A DNA stretch of 14,360 nt from Spirochaetaceae bacterium (GTDB lineage Bacteria; Spirochaetota; Spirochaetia; SZUA-6; Bin103): assembly GCA_028818385.1 (NCBI GenBank), contig JAPPNY010000166.1:1-14360 (forward strand), written 5' to 3'. Below, piece after piece: positions 7,179 to 13,732 of the stretch (its first letter is position 1; every line of letters starts with the position of its first letter). Below the pieces are notes generated by a model. It was given only the letters and a program-made list of their open reading frames with translations. It made no database searches and was not told the DNA's origin. Both the position numbers and the translations under genes were made by a program.

Positions 7179-8098
7179 GTGTGCCCCTCCTGGAGAACAT
7201 CCGGCAGCTTCAACCGCGACTCGTCGACCACGCTCCACTGGTAGCGGTCGGGGCGTCCCGCCGCGTCCGGCATCTCCGGGCTGAGCACCGTCGTGCCGGA
7301 GTCGAGGGGCGTGCCGTGGACCGCTCCACCCTCGGGAGTGCGGAACACATTGTAGTCCTTCTCCGCCTCGGACTGCGCCAGGTCGATCAGGTCGCGCATG
7401 GCGAAGCGCCGGGCGACCGCATTGCCGACCGCGGCGATGCCGACCAGCTTCCGCTCCTCCAGCATGCGGCCCATGCGGTGGAAGTCGGGGCGGCGCGTGC
7501 CGGTGTAGGAGTGCGGCTGGTAATCGGTCATGGCCTGCGGCACCACCGTGCCGTCGGCCCGCCGGACCTTGACGCCGAGCGGGATGACGCGCCGGTAGGG
7601 CACCTCGCACAGCCACTCGGCGAAGTGGAAGCTCGTGCAGCTCCCGTAGGTCATGCCCAGCATCAGGACCTGCGTGTTCAGGGCCAGCATGACCCCGAAG
7701 GCGGAGCGCAGGTCGAACACGGAAAGCGCCGGGTCCACCCCGGCGAGCACCTCGGCACGGCGGCCGATGGCCGCGAAGCTGTGCCGGTACGCGGTGCTGC
7801 GCAGCGCCCGGGGGTGGGTGCGGGCCGCCTCGGTGATGGCCCCCATCTCGGACCGGTCGCTCCGCGGGTCGATGACCGGGTCGTCCTCCACCTCGTGAAT
7901 GAAGGTGAAGGTCGGCACCACCAGCGTGCCGCGCTCGCCGATCACGTCCAGCAGCGCCGAGACTACGGTGTCGGCGCCTCCCTGAACGCGGCCCAGCGTC
8001 CGCATGGCCGAGTGGACGAGCACCACGTCGCCGTCGTGCAGGCCGGTGTCCCAGAGCCCCCGGTAGATCTCGTCCCGAGTCACCTCGTCCTGACTCAT
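7169..8098 (-). CDS. AAC(3)-family N-acetyltransferase
   Basis: A 309-aa protein of the Antibiotic_NAT (aminoglycoside 3-N-acetyltransferase, YokD/FrbF-like) family, which transfers acetyl from acetyl-CoA to an amine. Visible family features are LVHSAMRTLGRVQGGADTVV (27-46), GTLVVPTFTF (57-66), HPRALRSTAYRHSFAAIGRR (95-114) and the YGSCTSFHFAEW segment with H158. The open frame extends upstream, but ATG 8098 is chosen because the homology begins there, a GGCGGAGAG site precedes it, and the ATG overlaps the stop of the aldo/keto reductase (ATGA). It is somewhat longer than typical members (about 260-290 aa), the extra being mostly C-terminal. In this sugar-enzyme operon it may acetylate an amino sugar or related metabolite rather than confer resistance; that is an inference. 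Confidence 0.85.
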   Translation of the reverse strand: MSQDEVTRDEIYRGLWDTGLHDGDVVLVHSAMRTLGRVQGGADTVVSALLDVIGERGTLVVPTFTFIHEVEDDPVIDPRSDRSEMGAITEAARTHPRALRSTAYRHSFAAIGRRAEVLAGVDPALSVFDLRSAFGVMLALNTQVLMLGMTYGSCTSFHFAEWLCEVPYRRVIPLGVKVRRADGTVVPQAMTDYQPHSYTGTRRPDFHRMGRMLEERKLVGIAAVGNAVARRFAMRDLIDLAQSEAEKDYNVFRTPEGGAVHGTPLDSGTTVLSPEMPDAAGRPDRYQWSVVDESRLKLPDVLQEGHTCP

Positions 8099-8988
8099 CT
8101 CTCCGCCCCCAGGAGCTCCAGCTCCGCGACCAACTCCGCCGGCATCGCGCCCATCGCCGAGGCCCCCGCCACGTCCTCGAGCTGCTCCACGTCCGCCGCC
8201 CCGCTCGACACCGTGCTCACCGCCTCGTCGGCCATGATATAGCGAAAGGCGTGCTGGGCGAGCGTCCCCGGCTCCCGCCGCAGCCGCTCGATCACGCACT
8301 CGGCGGAGCCCCGCTCGCGGTCGGACAGCGCCGCCAGCGTCTGGGCGCGCTTCGCTTCGTGGCCGAACAGCGCGCCCAACGGCGTGCCGACGACGATGCC
8401 CATGTCCTGCTTCGCCGCAGCGGGGATGACCTCCTGCCGCGCTTTCTGCGCGCACGGGTGGTAGTCGTGGTAGACCAGCACGGTGTCGAACTCGCCGGTC
8501 CCGGCCAGCCTGGCCAGCAGCGGAATCGCCCGCCCGGTGATGCCGATCGCCTCGCAGAGCCCGGCGCCGCGGGCCGCGCGCAGGCCGTCCAGCGCCCCGC
8601 CCGGCTCCATGATGCGCTCCCAGCCGACCAGGTTGACCTCGTGGATCTGCGCCACGGCCAGCCGGTCGATGCGCAGCTTGCGCAGGCTCGCCTCCAGGCT
8701 GGCCACCACGCTGTCGCGACGGAAGTCGAAGTCCTCGGGCACGAACCCGACCTTGGTCGCCACGTGGAACGGCCGGCCCGCCTGCTGCAGGGCCGGTCCC
8801 AGCAGCTCCTCGCTGGGCCGGTACCCCGGCGCGGTGTCGAGGTAGTTGATGCCCAACTCCGCCGCGCGCCGCACGACGGCCGCCGCGTTCTCTTCGTAGC
8901 GCCCGGGATCGGGCCCCTTCAGGTAGGCGCCGCCCAGGCTGACCTCGCTGACGGACATGCCGGTACGGCCCAGCGTGCGGTATCTCAC
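8095..8988 (-). CDS. Aldo/keto reductase
   Basis: A 297-aa NAD(P)H-dependent aldo/keto reductase with a TIM-barrel fold, likely cytoplasmic. The catalytic tetrad can be placed at D51 (NYLDTA), Y56 (APGY), K79 (VATK) and H116 (QIHE). The N-terminus (YRTLGRTGMSVSEVSLGG) and the GITG and SSGAADVEQL segments are typical. The closest functional group by eye is the aldose or galactose dehydrogenase-like branch, which oxidises sugars at C1; the exact substrate is not assignable. The start is GTG 8988, preceded by GAGGAAAGG. It lies 10 bp downstream of the amidohydrolase and overlaps the acetyltransferase start by 4 bp, so all three are very likely translated from one mRNA. Confidence 0.88.
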   Translation of the reverse strand: MRYRTLGRTGMSVSEVSLGGAYLKGPDPGRYEENAAAVVRRAAELGINYLDTAPGYRPSEELLGPALQQAGRPFHVATKVGFVPEDFDFRRDSVVASLEASLRKLRIDRLAVAQIHEVNLVGWERIMEPGGALDGLRAARGAGLCEAIGITGRAIPLLARLAGTGEFDTVLVYHDYHPCAQKARQEVIPAAAKQDMGIVVGTPLGALFGHEAKRAQTLAALSDRERGSAECVIERLRREPGTLAQHAFRYIMADEAVSTVSSGAADVEQLEDVAGASAMGAMPAELVAELELLGAER

Positions 8989-8998
8989 GCGCCTTTCC

Positions 8999-10003
8999 TC
9001 ACTCGACGCCGAACAGGCGCGCGGCGTTGTTCCAGAAGATGCCCTCCACGGCTTGGTCGCCGAGCCGCTCCGACCAGCACGCCCACTTGATCGAGCGCAG
9101 GTGCTCCAGGCCGATCAGCACCGGCCGAATGCCGATGTGCTTCTCGTCCCAGACCGGCGAGTCCTCGTACAGCCAGAGGAAGGCATCGGCCGCGCCGGCG
9201 TGGCGGCCGCGTCCGTGGCAGACCGGCAGGTCGGTGCCGTACATGAGCTTGTCATGGCCGACGATGCGGATGATCGCCTGGTGGGCGATCGGCTCGCAGT
9301 TGGCGCTGGTGTCGAAGTAGAGGTTGTCGAGCCCGGTGAGGTGCGGCAGGCCCTCCAGGTTGTGCGCCGGCTGGAAGCCGCGCGCCGAGTGGGCGAGGAT
9401 CAGCGTCATGTCCGGGTAGCGCTCGCAGTAGTGGCGGATCCAGCGGATGTTGGTCGCATCGGCCGCCGCCCGCGAGCGCACCATGTGCAGGGTGATCACC
9501 CACCCCTCCTCGTGCGCGACCCGCACCAGCCGCTCCGGCAGGAAGTCCGGTATCTCCGCCTCCCACGTCGGCGTCACCGGCGCCATGGTGTGGTAGCACT
9601 TCAGGCCGTGCAGCCCCAGCCGCCGCACCTCCTGCCGCACCCACTCCGGATCGTCCTCGGGCCGGATGAAGAAGATGCCCCGGAACGACGCGTCGGCGGC
9701 GACCGCCCGCGCGACCCACGCGTTCTGGTCCGTGAACGGTCCGTCACCGGTCGGACTCACCGACGGAATGAACATCGCGGCCATGCGCCGCCCCGGATGC
9801 AGGTCGTCCATCAGTTGCCGGTACTCCACGAGCCCGACGTCATCGGGGCATCCGGGCAGGTCCCAGCCCGTGTCCTGCCGGCGCCACAGGTGCGTGTGTG
9901 CGTCGAAGACGCGATCCGGCAGGAACGAGGCGAGCTCGCGTTCGTAGAACTCCACGTCCTGGGGCAAGAGGCGGTCCGATGCCTTGGTGTCGATGGTGGA
10001 CAT
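8999..10003 (-). CDS. Amidohydrolase-2 family metal-dependent hydrolase
   Basis: A 334-aa member of the amidohydrolase-related (PF04909-type) TIM-barrel hydrolases. The metal and catalytic motifs are visible: FDAHTH with H36 and H38, a lysine in GLKCYH (K135), H173 in ITLHM, H205 in LILAHSARGF, and D258 in YGTDLP. The family hydrolyses lactones and amides or decarboxylates acids. Next to Gfo/Idh/MocA enzymes, a sugar-lactone or cyclitol-derived substrate is plausible. The frame is open further upstream, but ATG 10003 is preceded by AGGAG at good spacing and lies just after the stop of the upstream oxidoreductase gene (17-bp gap). Fragments of a second and a third copy of this gene occur in the two spacers upstream, which makes this the only intact copy in the cassette. 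Confidence 0.87.
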   Translation of the reverse strand: MSTIDTKASDRLLPQDVEFYERELASFLPDRVFDAHTHLWRRQDTGWDLPGCPDDVGLVEYRQLMDDLHPGRRMAAMFIPSVSPTGDGPFTDQNAWVARAVAADASFRGIFFIRPEDDPEWVRQEVRRLGLHGLKCYHTMAPVTPTWEAEIPDFLPERLVRVAHEEGWVITLHMVRSRAAADATNIRWIRHYCERYPDMTLILAHSARGFQPAHNLEGLPHLTGLDNLYFDTSANCEPIAHQAIIRIVGHDKLMYGTDLPVCHGRGRHAGAADAFLWLYEDSPVWDEKHIGIRPVLIGLEHLRSIKWACWSERLGDQAVEGIFWNNAARLFGVE

Positions 10004-10020
10004 GCTTCGTTCTCCTGAGT

Positions 10021-11100
10021 CTAAGGCTGGTAGCGGGGCTGCTGCGGCGCCCGGTTGCGGTCGAGCCGCACGGTACTGCCGGTCAGCGGCAGCTCCACGC
10101 GCACCCCGCCCCGCAGGTGGGACTCGATCGCCGCGAAGATCAGCTCGGTGCCGGCGCGGGCCGCGCGCACGCCGCCGATCGGCGGCTCGCCCGTGTCGAG
10201 CGAGCGGACCAGATCCAGCACCAGCCGCAGGTTGGCGCTCATCGGCTGCCACTCCGGGAACGGCGTGTCGACGAACGGACTGCGCTGCTGGCCGAGGTGC
10301 TCCCGGCGGCGCATGGAGAACTCCTGATGGTTCGTGACGCGCAGCGTTCCGTCCGCGCAGCGCGCCTCGAACTCACAGTCGCGCCCCGACGGGATCGTGT
10401 ATGCCACGACCCCGTTCTCGAACCCGATCCCGCCGATCGCGGCGGGGTCCCCGGTGAGCCGGTCGCCCTCCAGCGTCCAGTCGCCGTCCAGGAGCTGCAT
10501 CTGCACCCAGCAGGCGCGACGGTCGCCTACGAGGAACAGCAGGTTGTCGAAGTAGTGGCTGGACCCGTTGAACAAGGGGTTCGCCTGCAGGATGACCGAG
10601 CGGAGCTCGCCCAGCTCCCCGCTGTCGATCACGCCACGCATCGCGTGAAAGCCGGGATGCCAGCGCCGCTGAGTGCCCAGGTTGAAGACCACGCCGTTGC
10701 GCTCGCACGCTTCCACGATCGCATCGGCTTCCGCCATGGATGCGGTCATCGCCTTCTCCGCGTAGATCGCCTTGGCCCCGTGCTCGGCGGCGTGCACGGC
10801 GATCTCCGCCCGGCCCTCCGGCTGCGTGGCGATGCTGACGATGTCGGGCCGCTCCGCCTCGATCATCTCCCGGTAGTCCAGGTACTGCTTCTCGGGCGGG
10901 ACCCCGTACTGGCGGCCGACCTCCGCCATCACCTCGGGCCGCAGGTCCGAGCACGCCACCAGGTCGGTACGATCGCACGCGGTGTAGACCGCGGCATGCG
11001 AATACGGATGGACGATGTACTTCAGGTCGCCTACTTCGTGGTCGATGAAAGCGCCCATGCGGCTGCAGCCGATGAGGACGGCCCGGTATGTGTCGTTCAT
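10021..11100 (-). CDS. Gfo/Idh/MocA-family oxidoreductase, paralogue 1
   Basis: A 359-aa predicted NAD(P)-dependent sugar or cyclitol dehydrogenase. It has an N-terminal Rossmann fold (about 5-120) and a C-terminal alpha/beta dimer domain. The nucleotide loop reads G11-C-S-R-M-G16, with Ser in place of the middle Gly of GxGxxG. The conserved Lys lies in YAEKAM (E115-K116, where the family usually has EKP). The likely catalytic HxxD is H182-YF-D185 in SSHYFDNLLFL. ATG 11100 (MNDTYRAV) is chosen over an upstream in-frame codon because it aligns with both paralogues and follows GCAGGAAC. The amidohydrolase starts 17 bp downstream. It is highly similar along its whole length to the genes at 11363-12451 and 12579-13658. 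Confidence 0.88.
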   Translation of the reverse strand: MNDTYRAVLIGCSRMGAFIDHEVGDLKYIVHPYSHAAVYTACDRTDLVACSDLRPEVMAEVGRQYGVPPEKQYLDYREMIEAERPDIVSIATQPEGRAEIAVHAAEHGAKAIYAEKAMTASMAEADAIVEACERNGVVFNLGTQRRWHPGFHAMRGVIDSGELGELRSVILQANPLFNGSSHYFDNLLFLVGDRRACWVQMQLLDGDWTLEGDRLTGDPAAIGGIGFENGVVAYTIPSGRDCEFEARCADGTLRVTNHQEFSMRRREHLGQQRSPFVDTPFPEWQPMSANLRLVLDLVRSLDTGEPPIGGVRAARAGTELIFAAIESHLRGGVRVELPLTGSTVRLDRNRAPQQPRYQP

Positions 11101-11112
11101 GTTCCTGCGATC

Positions 11113-11119
11113 CAGCATA
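11113..11119 (-). promoter_or_regulatory. TATGCTG leader element, paralogue 1
   Basis: TATGCTG lies 12 nt upstream of the ATG of oxidoreductase 1. The same heptamer precedes oxidoreductases 2 and 3. TATGCT resembles a -10 hexamer, but it could simply be leader sequence kept from gene duplication. Here a ribosome site (AGGAAC) lies between it and the start. Confidence 0.3.
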
Positions 11120-11182
11120 CCAGGAGTCCGCCGGATCGGTCAGATCGGCGCGCACGCGAGGCGGCCAGCGAGGGGACAGCCG

Positions 11183-11243
11183 GCAGATCCCAGCCCGTGT
11201 CCAGCCGGCGCCACAGGTTCCTTCCTTGGCTGGACTTGGACAT
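11183..11243 (-). pseudogene. Amidohydrolase-2 gene remnant A (N-terminal part)
   Basis: The + strand at 11183-11218 matches the intact amidohydrolase gene at 9856-9891 over 36 nt with two mismatches by eye. Translated on the - strand it reads NLWRRLDTGWDLPAVP, against HLWRRQDTGWDLPGCP (codons 38 on) in the intact gene. An ATG at 11243-11241 (MSKSSQGRNLW) may be the old start, MST in the intact gene, joined by a deletion of about 30 codons. Sequence after the match (to 11101) and before it (11244-11362) shows no recognisable gene. The remnant sits directly downstream of oxidoreductase 2, the same place the intact gene has after oxidoreductase 1. Confidence 0.75.
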
Positions 11244-11362
11244 GTTTGGCGGGTGGGGTCGTTGCAACCAGTGCGTCGCTACGGCACCGGTGTCTCTGAC
11301 GTTTTCGGAGGGGTTCCGACCGGTGTCGTGGATGATTTACAGAGCGACGCTTCGACCCCCTT

Positions 11363-12451
11363 TCAGCTACGCCGCGGTTCAAAGCTGGGCTGCCGCGGTG
11401 CCTGGTCGCGGTGCAGACGCACGGTGCTGCCGGTGAGCGGCAGCTCGACCCTGGCCCCGCCCCGCAGGTGCGACTCGATCGCCGCGAAGATCAGCTCGGT
11501 GGCCGCGTACGCGACGCGTACGCCGCCGACCGGCGGCTCGCCGGTGTCGAGCGCGTGGACCAGATCCTCCACCAGCCGCAGGTTGGCACTGGCGGGCTGC
11601 CACTGCGGGAACGGCGCATCGACGAACCCGGCCCGCCGGTCGCCGCGCCTCTCGCGGCGACGCAAGAGGAACTCCTGCTGCTGCGTCGCCCGTACCGAAC
11701 CGTCATCGCAGCGCGCCTGCACCTCGTTCTCGTGCACCGGCGCCACGACGTAGACCAGCAGCCCGCCGTCGAAGGCGATGACGCCATGCGCCGCCGGATC
11801 CTCGGTGAGCCGATCACCCTCGATCCTCCAGTCGCCATCCAGGAGCTGCATCTGCACCCAGCGGGCCGGGCGGTCGCCTGCCAGGTACATGAGATTGTCG
11901 AAATAGTGGCTCGCGCCGTTGAACAGGTTGTTGGCCGGCACCAGGATCGTCCGCAGGGTGCCGATCCGTCCGTCTGAGAGCACCTCCTTAATCTTCTGAA
12001 AGCCGGGATGCCAGCGGCGCTGCGTGCCGATATTGAAGACCACGCCGTGCCGTTCACACGCCTCTACCATCGCCTCCGCATCCGCCATGGAGGCGGCCAT
12101 CGCTTTCTCAGCGTAGATCGCCTTGGCGCCGTGCTCAGCCGCATAGACCGCGATCTCGGCGCGGCCCTCCGGCTGCGTGGCGATGCTGACGATGTCGGGC
12201 CGCTCGACGTCGACCATCTCACGGTAGTCGAGGTACTGCTTGTCGGCGGGAATGCCGTGCTGCCGGCCGACCTCAGCCATCACCTCCGGCCGCAGATCTG
12301 AGCACGCCACGAAGTCCGTGCGATCACAGGCGCGATAGGAAGCAGCATGCGAATACGGAGGCACGATGTATTCCCGGTCGACGACTTCGTTGTCGATGAA
12401 GGCGCCCATGCGGCTGCAGCCGATGAGGACGGCTTTGTACGTGTCCTTCAT
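11363..12451 (-). CDS. Gfo/Idh/MocA-family oxidoreductase, paralogue 2
   Basis: A 362-aa paralogue with the same layout: the GCSRMG nucleotide loop at 11-16, E115-K116 in YAEKAM, and H182/D185 in ASHYFDNLMYL. It diverges most from the other two in the middle region (residues about 151-177, FQKIKEVLSDGRIGTLRTIL) and in the substrate-domain strands (VVAPVHENEVQARCDDGS). Different substrate preference is therefore possible. The C-terminus has three extra residues (PRRS end). ATG 12451 (MKDTYKAV) aligns with the paralogues; no clear ribosome site precedes it, only TATGCTG 7 nt upstream. It is followed on the same strand by a 262-bp spacer holding amidohydrolase remnant A. Confidence 0.88.
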   Translation of the reverse strand: MKDTYKAVLIGCSRMGAFIDNEVVDREYIVPPYSHAASYRACDRTDFVACSDLRPEVMAEVGRQHGIPADKQYLDYREMVDVERPDIVSIATQPEGRAEIAVYAAEHGAKAIYAEKAMAASMADAEAMVEACERHGVVFNIGTQRRWHPGFQKIKEVLSDGRIGTLRTILVPANNLFNGASHYFDNLMYLAGDRPARWVQMQLLDGDWRIEGDRLTEDPAAHGVIAFDGGLLVYVVAPVHENEVQARCDDGSVRATQQQEFLLRRRERRGDRRAGFVDAPFPQWQPASANLRLVEDLVHALDTGEPPVGGVRVAYAATELIFAAIESHLRGGARVELPLTGSTVRLHRDQAPRQPSFEPRRS

Positions 12452-12458
12452 GGCGTGT

Positions 12459-12465
12459 CAGCATA
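12459..12465 (-). promoter_or_regulatory. TATGCTG leader element, paralogue 2
   Basis: The segment GTATGCTGACACG ends just before the start codon of oxidoreductase 2 and is almost identical before oxidoreductase 3. TATGCT is -10-like, and the start codon is 7-8 nt away with no Shine-Dalgarno between. A leaderless transcript is possible. No good -35 was found. Confidence 0.35.
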
Positions 12466-12486
12466 CTACCGCGAAACGGACCACAC

Positions 12487-12563
12487 AGGTGCGGCAGCCC
12501 TTCCAGGTTGTGCGCCGGCTGGAAGCCACGCGCCGAGTGGGCTTTTGATCAGCGTCATGTCCG
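12487..12563 (-). pseudogene. Amidohydrolase-2 gene remnant B (internal part)
   Basis: About 77 nt align with the intact amidohydrolase gene at 9339-9414, corresponding to codons about 197-221 (PDMTLILAHSARGFQPAHNL). The remnant differs by a few substitutions and a one-base length change near 12542-12546 (CTTTTG against CGAGG), which breaks the frame. It has been fused by deletion to the short leader after the stop of oxidoreductase 3: GGAGAGCG, like the ribosome site GGAGAACG of the intact gene, is still present upstream at 12571-12578. On the other side it joins the leader of oxidoreductase 2. A roughly 30-codon ORF starting at the internal Met is possible but has no recognisable function. 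Confidence 0.8.
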
Positions 12564-12578
12564 GCGTCCGTCGCTCTC

Positions 12579-13658
12579 CTATGGTTGGAAACGAGGCTGC
12601 CGCGGCGCCCGGTCGCGCTCGAGCCGCACCGTGCTGCCGGTCAGCGGCAGGTCCACGCGCGCTCCTCCCCGCAGGTGGGACTCGATCGCCGCGAACGTCA
12701 GCTCGGTGGCGGCGTACGCGACCCGCACCCCGCCGGCCGGCGGCTCGCCCGTGTCGAGCGAGCGGACCAGGTCCTGCACCAGCCGCAGGTTGGCGCTGAC
12801 CGGCTGCCACTCCGGGAACGGCACGTCGACCAACGGACTGCGCCGCTGGCCCGGGTGCACCCGGCGGCGCATCGAGTACACGTGCTGCTGGGTGACGCGC
12901 ACGGTTCCGTCCGCGCAGCGCGCCTCGAACGCCACGTCCTGCGCCGAAGGGACGGCGTAGGCTACGACCCCGTTCTCGAACCCGATCCCCCCGTGGGCGT
13001 CGGGGTCCCCGGTGAGCCGGTCCCCGTCCAGCGTCCAGTCGCCGTCCCGAAGCTGCATCTGCACCCAGCTCGCGCGGCGGTCGCCTGCGAGAAACAGCAG
13101 GTTGTCGAAGTAGTGGCTGGCCCCGTCGAACACGGCGGTCTCCTGGATGATGACCGAGAGCAGGGCGCCCAATTGCCCTCCGTCGATCACGTCCCGCATC
13201 GTGCGGAAACCGGGATGCCAGCGCCGCTGCGTGCCCAGGTTGAAGACCACGCCGTGGCGCTCGCACGCGTCCACCATCGCCTGCGCCTCCGCCAGGGAGG
13301 CGGCCATCGCCTTCTCGCAGTAGATCGCGCGGGCGCCGTGCTCGGCGGCGTGGACGGCGATCTCCGCCCGGCCCTCCGGCTGCGTGGCGATGCTGACGAT
13401 GTCCGGCCGCTCGGCGTCGACCATCCGCCGGTAGTCCAGGTACTGCTTCTCGGGCGGGATGCCGTATTGCCTGCCGACCTCCGCCATCACCTCCGGCCGC
13501 AGGTCCGAGCACGCCACCAGCTCCGTGCGCTCGCACGCGCGGTAGGAGGCGGCATGCGAGTACGGACGGACGATATAATCCCGGTTGCCGGTCTCGTGGT
13601 CGATGAAGGCGCCCATGCGGCTGCAGCCGATGAGGACGGCCCGGTAGGTGTCCTGCAT
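12579..13658 (-). CDS. Gfo/Idh/MocA-family oxidoreductase, paralogue 3
   Basis: A 359-aa paralogue, closest by eye to paralogue 1 in its C-terminal half (GIGFENGVVAY, SLDTGEPPAGGVR). The Rossmann loop is again GCSRMG (11-16). The Lys motif is YCEKAM (E115-K116), with Cys where the others have Ala. HxxD is H182/D185 in ASHYFDNLLFL. ATG 13658 (MQDTYRAV) aligns with the paralogues; TATGCTG lies 7 nt upstream and no ribosome site is obvious. It is the first gene of the minus-strand run and is followed by amidohydrolase remnant B. It is divergent from a fourth, distant family member across a 74-bp spacer. Confidence 0.88.
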   Translation of the reverse strand: MQDTYRAVLIGCSRMGAFIDHETGNRDYIVRPYSHAASYRACERTELVACSDLRPEVMAEVGRQYGIPPEKQYLDYRRMVDAERPDIVSIATQPEGRAEIAVHAAEHGARAIYCEKAMAASLAEAQAMVDACERHGVVFNLGTQRRWHPGFRTMRDVIDGGQLGALLSVIIQETAVFDGASHYFDNLLFLAGDRRASWVQMQLRDGDWTLDGDRLTGDPDAHGGIGFENGVVAYAVPSAQDVAFEARCADGTVRVTQQHVYSMRRRVHPGQRRSPLVDVPFPEWQPVSANLRLVQDLVRSLDTGEPPAGGVRVAYAATELTFAAIESHLRGGARVDLPLTGSTVRLERDRAPRQPRFQP

Positions 13659-13732
13659 GACGTGTCAGCATACTGCCGCTGTGCGCAGCACGCCACGAAC
13701 CGGCGACGACCTGGAGTGACAAGGAGATAAGG
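13659..13732. promoter_or_regulatory. Divergent spacer between oxidoreductases 3 and 4
   Basis: This 74-bp spacer must hold the promoters of both divergent genes unless they are leaderless or initiate inside coding sequence. Visible in it are TATGCTG for the minus-strand gene (13672-13666) and AAGGAGATAAGG (13721-13732), a strong ribosome site for the plus-strand gene. No clear -35 or operator palindrome was seen. Confidence 0.4.
13666..13672 (-). promoter_or_regulatory. TATGCTG leader element, paralogue 3
   Basis: This is the third copy of the heptamer, 7 nt before the ATG of oxidoreductase 3, inside the shared leader GTATGCTGACACG. This copy heads the minus-strand run, so it is the one most likely to be a working -10 element. 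Confidence 0.35.

Larger units (their letters stand above)
8999..13672 (-). repeat. Tandemly amplified [oxidoreductase - amidohydrolase] cassette
   Basis: Three units follow each other in gene order: oxidoreductase 3 plus remnant B; oxidoreductase 2 plus remnant A; oxidoreductase 1 plus the intact amidohydrolase. Each oxidoreductase is preceded by TATGCTG. The unit length is about 1.2 kb where the amidohydrolase is deleted and 2.1 kb where it is intact. Confidence 0.7.

Noticed and set aside
6443..8098. A novel defence system made of the PIN protein, the small HTH-like protein and the acetyltransferase
   Set aside because: The PIN and UPF0175 genes are broken and form a known toxin-antitoxin pairing; the acetyltransferase belongs with the metabolic operon.
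11305..11319. Short hairpin TCGGA-GGGGT-TCCGA in the spacer between oxidoreductases 1 and 2
   Set aside because: The stem is only five pairs, and for minus-strand transcription it is followed by A, not T, so it is not an intrinsic terminator.
11244..11362. A small gene or more of the amidohydrolase upstream of remnant A
   Set aside because: No frame gives a recognisable protein and no further match to the intact gene could be seen.
8251..13730. Several long plus-strand frames opposite the aldo/keto reductase, amidohydrolase and oxidoreductases
   Set aside because: They are rich in Arg, Ala, Val and His with no domain, and mirror the minus-strand genes; the paralogous minus genes give matching plus-strand shadows.
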